NCBI RefSeq assembly: GCF_003316695.1
Contig: NZ_PDKB01000004.1
Span: 95,363 to 159,362, forward strand
Source: Aliarcobacter vitoriensis
Lineage (GTDB): Bacteria > Campylobacterota > Campylobacteria > Campylobacterales > Arcobacteraceae
Direction: 5' to 3'
DNA: 64,000 bases
The notes beneath the pieces are model-generated. The model saw nothing but the letters and a program-made list of their open reading frames with translations, had not been told where the DNA came from and made no database searches. Below are positions 56,901 to 64,000 of this stretch, one piece after another. Every line of letters starts with the position of its first letter. The first letter of the stretch is position 1. Position numbers and translations under genes: made by a program.

Positions 56901-57251
56901 ATGAAATATGAAGAGCTTATTACAGAATTATGTGAAGTCATAAAAGAGACAGAGAATGATTCTATCTCAATTTTTAATAATATAGAGGATATTTCTAAAA
57001 TAGTTGATGATTTGGACATGCCAATTCATAAAAGAGAAAAAATAGAAGAATTTGTATCTAATATTTTTGGACTTTTACAAAGACAAGATTTGCATAGACA
57101 AACATTAGAAAAAGTTGTAAATTTTGTATGTGATAATAACAATATTGACAAATCACAGTATAATTTTGCTTGTAGTGGAAAAACTATATATGCTAAAGAA
57201 GATAGTTTAAATGCTGATGAATTAGAGGAACTGATAAAAAGTATGCAATAA
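56901..57251 (+). CDS. Small helical protein, possibly chemotaxis-related
   Basis: 116 residues from ATG 56901 (AAGGG 6 bases upstream; the frame starts earlier at 56871 without a good ribosome site). All-helical. The segment IFGLLQRQDLHRQTLEKVVNFV resembles the QDxTGQ-type helix of CheZ-like phosphatases but lacks the full motif. The convergent neighbour is a chemoreceptor, so a chemotaxis role is plausible. Family uncertain. Confidence 0.55.
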   Translation: MKYEELITELCEVIKETENDSISIFNNIEDISKIVDDLDMPIHKREKIEEFVSNIFGLLQRQDLHRQTLEKVVNFVCDNNNIDKSQYNFACSGKTIYAKEDSLNADELEELIKSMQ

Positions 57252-57278
57252 TAAAAAAGGATTTAACCTTTTTTATTA
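57249..57278. terminator. Bidirectional terminator overlapping both stop codons
   Basis: TAATAAAAAAGG (57249-57260) and CCTTTTTTATTA (57267-57278), perfect 12-bp stem, loop ATTTAA. The stop codons of the plus-strand gene (57249-57251) and the chemoreceptor (57263-57265) lie within it. Confidence 0.85.
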
Positions 57279-59449
57279 CCAACTTTTATACTATCTAAAC
57301 TATTAAAGATATCGTTTGTACTTTTTTCAACTTTACTTGCTTTGCTATTTAATATTTCATTTTTTTCTCTATTTGAGTTTGAATATACTAGCTCTTGTAA
57401 ACTTTTATTAAATATAGTATCTAAATGTTTAATATTTTCTATCGTGTCATTATCTTTTATTTTATTAGAATTTTGATTGTTATTTAACCAATCTTTTATA
57501 AAGCTATTATCATTTATAGTAAATGATTGATAATTACCAAGTTTTGAATAAATTTCATCTTTACTCTTTAAAAGATTCACTTTTAATAAAGCTGTATCAA
57601 ATACTAAATCTACATCAGAAACTTTATTTAAACTATCTTCAATAAACGAAGCTCTTGAAGCTGCTGTTACAAGTGAACTAGACATTGAAGCAATAGAAGT
57701 AGCCATATTAGATATTTCATCAGCTACTTGAGCATTTTTTTGTGTTGATGAATCTAAAGAGTTAATAGCATCATTTATTTGTAAAATACCAACTTCTTGC
57801 TCTTTAGAAGCATTTGCAACACCTTCAATTGTTACTAAAGTATTTGAAATATTGTTATTTAATTCCGAATAACCTTCTATCATATTGTTTGCAATATTTT
57901 TTCCTTCATTAGCTTTTAAAGTTGCTTTTTCTACTATATTTTTTATCTCTCTAGCTGCTTCTGCACTTCTTGATGCAAGGTTTCTTACTTCTTGTGCAAC
58001 AACGGCGAATCCTTTTCCTGCCTCACCTGCTGTTGCTGCTTCTACTGCGGCATTTAAAGATAAAATATTTGTTTGGAAAGCAATTTGATCAATAACTTCA
58101 ATAGCTTCATTTATAGAACTAACTTGAACATTTATATCATCCATAGATTTCGCAGTCTCTTGAGCCAAATCTTGCCCTTTTTTAGCAGAATCACTCAAAT
58201 CTTGAGCCAATTTAGACATTTGAATAGTTGATTTAGTATTTGCTTGAATAGTAGCTGTTATCTCTTCAAGTGCAGAAGCAGTTTCTTCTAAAGAAGCAGC
58301 TTGTTCATTTGAAGAGCTAGCTAATTTACCAGAAGCATCTGAAAGTGTTTGAGTACTATTTTTTAAAGCATTACCAGTATTCATAACTATTGCTAAAAGT
58401 TCTGAAGTATTATTTCCTACAAGTTTTATTCCATTTGCTAAAGAACCTAAATTTCCAAATATATTATCATCTTTTAAAATATAGTCATATTTTGATTCAG
58501 CATAGTGTCTTAATGTATCATTTATCTTATCTAGTGTTTCTTTAGTTTTTTCTATCATAATGTTTAGTTTATTTTTTAAATCTTCAACATGGTGATTTGA
58601 AGCTGTATTGCGAACTTTATAAATAAAAAATCCATTTGCAGTTTTTTCTATTACATCATTTGCTTCATCTATTACTATTTCATCTTGTTTTAATCCTTCT
58701 CTAACTTTATCCATATAAGAATTAAATAAATCAGCAACTTCTCCTATTTCATCATTTGATTTTACGCTTAAAGTAATATTTGCATCATTTGAATGTAGTA
58801 AGTTTTCAAATCCATCTTTTAAATTTGATATAGGGCTTGTAGCTTTTCTAACAATGATAAAAATTAATCCAATAGTAATTAAACCTAAAATAATTGAAGC
58901 TAATGAAATTTCTTTTAGTAAACCAGCTATTCTATTATCTGTCTCTTCTAAAGAAAATGTTAAGTCCATAACTCCAATAACATCTCCAACTTCTTGATTT
59001 GCATGACACATCATACATTCAGCTGTTGCAATCATTGGTTTTATCATTCTAATTGTATGACCATTTTCATCATTTTTCTGTATTATTTGGTTCTCTTTAG
59101 AATTAAAACTATCTAAAATTTCTTTATTATTAGTAAACGGAATATCTGAAGGATATAGTTCTAACAAAGCTTTACTTTTAGCAACTGTAAGATTACTTAC
59201 GCCCTTTATTTGTCTAGCTTCTTCTTCTGCTTGTGCTATTAAAGCTGGATCCCCTGTATTCATAGTATTTCTTAAGGTTTGGAATATGGATGCATTTAAC
59301 ATTTCTAAACTATCTTTAGCATTTGCTATAGAATCTTTTGTAACTTTTGTTGTTGTTGAATATACAATTATTGAACTACTAACAGACATCAATAAAAATA
59401 GTGCAAATATTATTTTATTGCTAATTCTTTTTGTGATAAAGTTAAACAT
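57263..59449 (-). CDS. Methyl-accepting chemotaxis protein with CxxCH motif
   Basis: 728-residue membrane chemoreceptor. Helix 1 is at about 10-30. The periplasmic domain (about 31-180) contains [10 protein letters not shown] with Cys145, Cys148 and His149 in a CxxCH heme-c motif, in a DUF3365-like/PAS-like sensor fold. Helix 2 (about 180-200) precedes a HAMP domain. The cytoplasmic signalling tip [20 protein letters not shown] is around 453-472, flanked by long coiled coils. Tethered heme suggests redox, oxygen or NO sensing. It is monocistronic and convergent with the small helical protein. Confidence 0.92.
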   Translation of the reverse strand: MFNFITKRISNKIIFALFLLMSVSSSIIVYSTTTKVTKDSIANAKDSLEMLNASIFQTLRNTMNTGDPALIAQAEEEARQIKGVSNLTVAKSKALLELYPSDIPFTNNKEILDSFNSKENQIIQKNDENGHTIRMIKPMIATAECMMCHANQEVGDVIGVMDLTFSLEETDNRIAGLLKEISLASIILGLITIGLIFIIVRKATSPISNLKDGFENLLHSNDANITLSVKSNDEIGEVADLFNSYMDKVREGLKQDEIVIDEANDVIEKTANGFFIYKVRNTASNHHVEDLKNKLNIMIEKTKETLDKINDTLRHYAESKYDYILKDDNIFGNLGSLANGIKLVGNNTSELLAIVMNTGNALKNSTQTLSDASGKLASSSNEQAASLEETASALEEITATIQANTKSTIQMSKLAQDLSDSAKKGQDLAQETAKSMDDINVQVSSINEAIEVIDQIAFQTNILSLNAAVEAATAGEAGKGFAVVAQEVRNLASRSAEAAREIKNIVEKATLKANEGKNIANNMIEGYSELNNNISNTLVTIEGVANASKEQEVGILQINDAINSLDSSTQKNAQVADEISNMATSIASMSSSLVTAASRASFIEDSLNKVSDVDLVFDTALLKVNLLKSKDEIYSKLGNYQSFTINDNSFIKDWLNNNQNSNKIKDNDTIENIKHLDTIFNKSLQELVYSNSNREKNEILNSKASKVEKSTNDIFNSLDSIKVGNKKG

Positions 59450-59556
59450 ATCCTACCCTTATTTTTTAAGTGGATTTATTATATAATGAACTTTATTTAA
59501 AATGTATTAAGAAAACAAAATAAATTTAATAAATTATTTTTTAGGAATATAGTAAC

Positions 59557-60114
59557 GTGATTGTAGGATTAATAGGAAAAATAGTAAAAAAAGAACCAAC
59601 ACAACTTCAGGTTAATGTAAATGGAGTTATTTATGAAGTTTTTGTATCTCTAAATTGTAGTTCAAAAATCATTTCAGATGATGTACAACTTGAAATCACT
59701 CATATCATAAGAGAAGATGCACAAAATTTATATGGATTTTTGGATATAAATGAAAAAAAGCTTTTTGATACAGTGATTAAAATAAATGGAGTTGGACCAA
59801 AAGTAGCACTTGCTATTTGTTCAACTTTTACTCCTACTTCTTTTGCACAGATTGTAAGTAATAATGATGTAAATATGTTAAAACGAGTTCCAGGAATTGG
59901 ACCAAAAGGTGCAAGTAGAATTTTGGTTGAGTTAAGTGGATTTATAGTGGATAATAACTTAGATGATGAATTCTCAAATACAAATTTAGAAGCATCTTTA
60001 GCTTTAGAATCATTAGGATTTAAAAAAGATTTAGTATCTAATGTACTTAAAACTTGTAGTTCTACAACTACTAGTGAACTTGTACGAGAAGCATTGAAAA
60101 AATTACAAAAATAG
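59557..60114 (+). CDS. ruvA: Holliday junction branch migration protein RuvA
   Basis: Binds four-way junctions and loads RuvB. The N-terminal OB fold starts [13 protein letters not shown]; the helix-hairpin-helix pair contains [15 protein letters not shown] and [17 protein letters not shown]; a C-terminal UBA-like domain (about 140-185) binds RuvB. GTG start at 59557 with AGGA about 10 bases upstream. It heads the ruvA-ddl-hydrolase-murF-HIT run conserved in this phylum. Confidence 0.94.
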   Translation: MIVGLIGKIVKKEPTQLQVNVNGVIYEVFVSLNCSSKIISDDVQLEITHIIREDAQNLYGFLDINEKKLFDTVIKINGVGPKVALAICSTFTPTSFAQIVSNNDVNMLKRVPGIGPKGASRILVELSGFIVDNNLDDEFSNTNLEASLALESLGFKKDLVSNVLKTCSSTTTSELVREALKKLQK

Positions 60115-60133
60115 ATTATAAAAGGGAAGATGA

Positions 60134-61174
60134 ATGAAAATAGCAATAGTTTTTGGTGGTGTTAGCTTTGAACATGAAATTTCAATAGTTAGCTCGATTG
60201 CGATGAAAGATGTTTTAAAAAATGAATTAGCATATATTTTTATAGATAAAGATAGAGATTTATATGAAATTCCATCTTCAAAAATAAATTCAAAACTTTT
60301 TAGTAGTGGTGAATATAAAAAATTTGATAAAGCTTTTTTAAAAAAAGGTGGATTTTATAAGATTTCTGGTTTATTTAAAAAAGAGCAAAATATAGATTTT
60401 GATGTTGTTTTAAATCTTTCTCATGGTGGAGATGGAGAAGATGGGATACTATCTTCTGTTTTAGATTTTTACAATATTCCTTTTATTGCTCCAAGAACTG
60501 AAGCTTGTGTTGTTAGTTCAAATAAATTTATTACAAAAGGTTATGCTACAAGTGTTCAAGTAAATACACTTGATTATAAATATTTTACAAAAAATGATAA
60601 TATAAAAGTTGATATGTTTCCAGTTATTCTAAAACCTGTAAAATTGGGAAGTTCTATTGGAGTATCTATTGTAAAAAATCAAGATGAATTACAATATGCT
60701 TTAGATGTAGCTTTTGAATTTGATGATGCAATTATTATCGAACCATTTGTAAGTGGAGTAAAAGAGTACAATTTAGCTGGTACAAAAATAAATGGAGAGT
60801 TTGTTTTTTCAATTATAGAAGAACCACAAAAAGCTGAATTTTTAGATTTTGATAAAAAATATCTTGATTTTTCAAGAACTTCAAAAGCAAAAGAAGTTGA
60901 TTTGGGTGAAAAGTTAAATAATGAAATAAAAGAGAGTTTTAAAAGACTTTACAATACTTTATTTGAAGGTTCAATCATAAGATGCGATTTCTTTGTAATA
61001 GATGATAAAGTTTATTTAAATGAGATTAATTCAATTCCTGGCTCAATGGCAAATTATCTATTTGAAGATTTCAATACAATATTCAATAATTTAGTAAAAA
61101 ATTTACCAGCAAAAAAACATATTCCTATAACTTATGAATATGTAAACAAAATCCAAGCAACTAAAGGAAAATAG
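60134..61174 (+). CDS. ddl: D-alanine--D-alanine ligase
   Basis: ATP-grasp enzyme making the D-Ala-D-Ala dipeptide for peptidoglycan. Motifs: FGGVSFEHEISIVSS, LNLSHGGDGEDGILSSVLDF, PVILKPVKLGSSIGVSIVK, INGEFVFSIIE and FVIDDKVYLNEINSIPGSMA. At 346 residues it is complete. It is 19 bases after ruvA and 4 before the hydrolase, with murF close downstream: both D-Ala-D-Ala steps are together. Confidence 0.96.
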   Translation: MKIAIVFGGVSFEHEISIVSSIAMKDVLKNELAYIFIDKDRDLYEIPSSKINSKLFSSGEYKKFDKAFLKKGGFYKISGLFKKEQNIDFDVVLNLSHGGDGEDGILSSVLDFYNIPFIAPRTEACVVSSNKFITKGYATSVQVNTLDYKYFTKNDNIKVDMFPVILKPVKLGSSIGVSIVKNQDELQYALDVAFEFDDAIIIEPFVSGVKEYNLAGTKINGEFVFSIIEEPQKAEFLDFDKKYLDFSRTSKAKEVDLGEKLNNEIKESFKRLYNTLFEGSIIRCDFFVIDDKVYLNEINSIPGSMANYLFEDFNTIFNNLVKNLPAKKHIPITYEYVNKIQATKGK

Positions 61175-61178
61175 TCTT

Positions 61179-61898
61179 TTGGCACTAAAAAGCTTTACTT
61201 TAGATAATAGAAATTTTGAAATATCTTATGATATTGTAAATGCAAATGCAAAAAAAGATATAGTATTTTTACATGGTTGGGGTTCGAATAAAGAAGTCAT
61301 GAAAAGTGCTTTTTCAAGTTATCTAAAAGATTTTAGGCATATATATCTTGATATGTCAGGTTTTGGAAAAAGCCAAAATAAATATGTTTTAACAACTCAA
61401 GATTATGCAAAAATTTGTGAAGAGTTTTTAACACTTATTGATAGTTCAAAAGATATTATCGCTGGTCACTCTTTTGGTGGGAAAGTGGCGACTTTGCTGA
61501 ATCCAAAGAATTTAGTTTTGCTTAGTAGTGCAGGTATTTTAGAAAAAAAACCTTTAAGTGTAAAATTAAAAATATTTTTTGCAAAACTTTTAAATATTTT
61601 TGGTTTAAAAAACTTTACAAAAGTTTTTAGAAGCAAAGATGTGGATAAAATGAGTGAAAATATGTATGCAACTTTTAAAAATGTTGTAAATGAAGATTTT
61701 TCAGTATATTTTTCAAATTTTCAAAATAATGCTTTAATTTTTTGGGGAGAAAAAGATACTGCAACTTCTTTAGAATCTGGCAAAAAAATAGCAAGTTTGA
61801 TAAAAAATTCAAAATTTACTTCATATAGTGGTGACCACTATTTCTTTTTAAAGAATTCAAAAAATATATCTGAAAGAATAGAAAATGGAATATCTTAG
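61179..61898 (+). CDS. Alpha/beta hydrolase
   Basis: 239 residues. DIVFLHGWGSNKEVM forms the oxyanion side, AGHSFGGKVATLL carries the nucleophile Ser (G-H-S-F-G), and the terminal GDHYFFLKN supplies the catalytic His; an Asp in WGEKDTATS completes the triad. The substrate is unknown. TTG start at 61179, 4 bases after ddl. It overlaps murF by 14 bases, so it sits within the cell-wall operon. Confidence 0.88.
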   Translation: MALKSFTLDNRNFEISYDIVNANAKKDIVFLHGWGSNKEVMKSAFSSYLKDFRHIYLDMSGFGKSQNKYVLTTQDYAKICEEFLTLIDSSKDIIAGHSFGGKVATLLNPKNLVLLSSAGILEKKPLSVKLKIFFAKLLNIFGLKNFTKVFRSKDVDKMSENMYATFKNVVNEDFSVYFSNFQNNALIFWGEKDTATSLESGKKIASLIKNSKFTSYSGDHYFFLKNSKNISERIENGIS

Positions 61899-63321
61899 TA
61901 TTGTTACAAAAATAGTTTTAGTTATGAGTTTGGGTTGGTATTTGATTACCAATTTGCAGTGGTATAATTATAAGTTAGGTAGAGTTATATTTAAACACCA
62001 CAAATGGCAGTGGCACATAACATTTTTTCTATCACCAATAGTTTTATTTTATCTTATTCCAAGTCCATATTTTGAGATATATTTCTTTGTTATATATTTA
62101 GTAAGTTTTATTTTATGGAATAAAAAACTGGATAGACAATTGGTTTTAACTTCAAGGGTGAAAAGATTTTTAGCTATTTTACTTTTGATTGTTTTCGTAC
62201 AAATATCTGTTTGTTTAGATGATAGTTTTTGTACAGATGTATCTTTGTTTTTTACTATTCTTGTAGCTTTAATTTTGTCAAATAGCTTAGAAAAACTATT
62301 TTTTTTAATATATAAAAATAGAGCAAAAAACAAATTAGCTTTAAATCAAAATTTAAAAATAGTTGCCATTACAGCTTCTTACGGTAAGACATCGATAAAA
62401 AACTTTTTATATCATGTCTTGAAAAATAGATTTAAAACATATAAAACACCAAGAAGTGTAAATACTATTGCAGGGCTTGTCCTTGATGTAAATAAAGATT
62501 TACCAAGTGATACGCAAATATATATAGCAGAAGCAGGTGCAAGAGTAAAAGGTGATATAAAAACAATAGCAAATTTTTTAGAACCACAAATAGCTATCAT
62601 AGGAAGTGTTGGAGAACAACATATTGAGTATTTTAAGAGTTTAGAAAATATAAAAAATACAAAAAAAGAGCTTTTATTGTCTTCTAAACTTCAAAAAGCA
62701 TTTGTTCATAATAGTGCAAGTGCAACTTTAAATGAAAAAATAGAAGAGTTCCCAAATAATTTACATATAGTAAAGAGTGATTTGTCTGGACTTTGGTTTG
62801 ATATGGAACTAAATGGACAAATTGAGCATTTTTATGCTCCTATTTTAGGAAGCTTCAATGCTATAAATCTAGCAGCAGTTGTTTTAACAGCAAACTATTT
62901 AGGAATGAGTGTTTTAGAGATAAATGAAGCATTTACAACTTTACCACAAGTTGAACATCGACTTCAAAAAATAGAAGCAAATGGTAAAATCATAATAGAT
63001 GACTCTTTTAATGGAAATTTAGAAGGTATGTTAGAAGCTGTAAATATATGTTCAAGTTATATAGGAAGAAAAGTTATCATAACTCCAGGGCTTGTAGAAT
63101 CAACTGATAGTGCAAATATACTTTTAGCAAAACAAATAGATAAAGTTTTTGATTTTGTCATAATAACTGGAAGTTTAAATGCAAATATTTTAAAAGCAAA
63201 TATAGATGAAGAGAAAGTATTTGTACTAAAAGATAAAACTATGCTTGAAACAACTTTGGCAAGAACTACAAGAAATGGTGATTTAATCCTTTTTGCAAAT
63301 GATGCACCAAATTTTATTTAA
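61885..63321 (+). CDS. murF: UDP-MurNAc-tripeptide--D-Ala-D-Ala ligase (membrane-anchored)
   Basis: Adds D-Ala-D-Ala to the peptidoglycan precursor. It has several N-terminal membrane helices (about 1-150), then the Mur ligase P-loop ASYGKTSIKNF (about 162-172), the central ATP domain (AEAGARVKGDIKTIA) and the C-terminal domain (HRLQKIEANGKIIIDDSFNGN). The membrane part is typical of MurF from this phylum and absent in E. coli. 478 residues. Confidence 0.9.
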   Translation: MEYLSIVTKIVLVMSLGWYLITNLQWYNYKLGRVIFKHHKWQWHITFFLSPIVLFYLIPSPYFEIYFFVIYLVSFILWNKKLDRQLVLTSRVKRFLAILLLIVFVQISVCLDDSFCTDVSLFFTILVALILSNSLEKLFFLIYKNRAKNKLALNQNLKIVAITASYGKTSIKNFLYHVLKNRFKTYKTPRSVNTIAGLVLDVNKDLPSDTQIYIAEAGARVKGDIKTIANFLEPQIAIIGSVGEQHIEYFKSLENIKNTKKELLLSSKLQKAFVHNSASATLNEKIEEFPNNLHIVKSDLSGLWFDMELNGQIEHFYAPILGSFNAINLAAVVLTANYLGMSVLEINEAFTTLPQVEHRLQKIEANGKIIIDDSFNGNLEGMLEAVNICSSYIGRKVIITPGLVESTDSANILLAKQIDKVFDFVIITGSLNANILKANIDEEKVFVLKDKTMLETTLARTTRNGDLILFANDAPNFI

Positions 63322-63330
63322 GGCTTTAAT

Positions 63331-63819
63331 ATGGAACATTTATATGCACCTTGGCGATATAATTATGTAGTAGAAGAAAAAATTGAAGGTTGTATTTTTT
63401 GTCATATTAGTAAGAATTTAGATGATAAAAAACTTCAAGTTCTATTTTCAGATGACTATTGTTATGTTGTGATGAATAAATTTCCGTATAGCCCTGGACA
63501 TCTTATGGTTATTCCACATTTTCATACTTGCAATGTTGAAGATTTAGATGAAACTACTTGGCTAAAAATGAGTATTAGAGCAAGACAAGCAGTTAAACTT
63601 CTAAAAGAGATTATGCCTTGTGAAGGTGTAAATATTGGTATGAATTTGGGTAAGGCTGCTGGTGCAGGTATAGAACAACATGTACATTATCATGTCTTAC
63701 CAAGATGGGTAGGAGATACAAATTTTATCTCAACAATTGGTGGAACTAGAGTATATCCTGCAAATTTTGATGAAATATTTGAGAAGCTAAAAATAAATTC
63801 AATAAAATATTTTATCTAA
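63331..63819 (+). CDS. HIT family nucleotide hydrolase/phosphorylase
   Basis: 162 residues. Zinc-like CIFCHI near the start, then FPYSPGHLMVIPHFHTCN and the histidine triad EQHVHYHVLPRW. The domain layout and C-terminal tail match Ap4A-phosphorylase-like HIT proteins. It directly follows murF (9-base gap). Substrate probably a dinucleoside polyphosphate (inference). Confidence 0.92.
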   Translation: MEHLYAPWRYNYVVEEKIEGCIFCHISKNLDDKKLQVLFSDDYCYVVMNKFPYSPGHLMVIPHFHTCNVEDLDETTWLKMSIRARQAVKLLKEIMPCEGVNIGMNLGKAAGAGIEQHVHYHVLPRWVGDTNFISTIGGTRVYPANFDEIFEKLKINSIKYFI

Positions 63820-63959
63820 TTTTATCCATTTTTTGTTACAAAAAGTAACTCCAGCTAACAAATTTGAAAATTATTTTGTAAAAATTGTCCATTTTTTTCA
63901 TTTAAATCGTCTTACTATATAGAGAAACAAATTCTCAAAATTAATACAAAGGATTTAAG

Positions 63960-64000
63960 ATGAAAAGAAAGATTTTCATTTCAGCTTTAGCATCAATGAT
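63960..64000 (+). CDS. Start of a secreted or membrane protein gene (truncated by window end)
   Basis: ATG at 63960 with AAAGGA about 6 bases upstream; the visible 13 residues MKRKIFISALASM look like the start of a signal peptide. The gap 63820-63959 holds an AT-rich leader with a small GTTAC/GTAAC hairpin. The product cannot be identified from this fragment. Confidence 0.6.
   Translation, partial: MKRKIFISALASM

Overview
The window is strongly AT-rich and gene-dense. Gene content and order point to a member of the Campylobacterota, most likely Arcobacter/Aliarcobacter. The clues are a membrane-anchored MurF next to ddl and ruvA, a short RecO, cvpA-lysS neighbours, a split MacA/MacB/TolC efflux set, TTG/GTG starts, T-rich promoters with TATAAT -10 boxes, and no sigma-54 box in front of the flagellar hook gene. 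The species call is inference. I see no rRNA, tRNA, CRISPR array or insertion sequence. No gene-free gap exceeds about 300 bases; the longest are 8369-8603, 38755-38966 and 41098-41318.

Layout. 1-2772: end of pepA, then tonB-exbD-exbB on the minus strand with a Fur-box-like palindrome in front. 2932-7323: TolC/MacA/MacB-type efflux operon. 7389-8368: a small membrane protein divergent from a MarR repressor, with a 20-bp-arm perfect operator between them. 8604-10445: two lipoproteins and rnhB. 10565-13144: clpB with a textbook TTGACA-N17-TATAAT promoter and a degenerate CIRCE element. 13216-17818: rpmH-rnpA-yidD-yidC-jag-mnmE, the conserved membrane-insertion/tRNA-modification operon. 17820-19984: small envelope and regulatory genes. 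20108-23236: a flagellar hook gene broken by one in-frame TAA. 23322-30778 (minus): cvpA-lysS-SPOR-trpE-pdxJ-pdxA-ATPase. 30837-32900: orphan sensor kinase. 33014-36546: ispG and a dnaB carrying a 342-residue intein inside its P-loop. 36612-38754: pseudopilin, fumC and a small acidic protein.

38967-48969 is an iron-uptake region. It holds a TonB-dependent siderophore receptor whose signal peptide contains a G9 tract that puts the gene out of frame here (phase OFF), a small periplasmic protein, feoB-feoA, an ABC transporter pair and a 41-residue Cys-rich FeoB-associated protein. Divergent from these are a DUF4198 periplasmic protein and a PepSY membrane protein. The tonB-exbBD operon at the left end would power the receptor. 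49097-51396: cstA with its YbdD partner. 51567-54404: ychF, an HDOD protein, recO and a small coiled-coil protein. 54506-57251: ppnP, thiL (apparently leaderless), truD and a small chemotaxis-like protein. 57263-59449: a chemoreceptor with a CxxCH heme motif. 59557-63819: ruvA, ddl, an alpha/beta hydrolase, murF and a HIT protein. A new secreted-protein gene starts at 63960 and runs off the end.

Most striking: the poly-G contingency locus in a metal receptor gene, the P-loop DnaB intein with both endonuclease motifs intact, the nonsense-interrupted hook gene, and several tightly packed regulatory elements (MarR operator, CIRCE-like clpB element, a long inverted repeat between the two iron operons).
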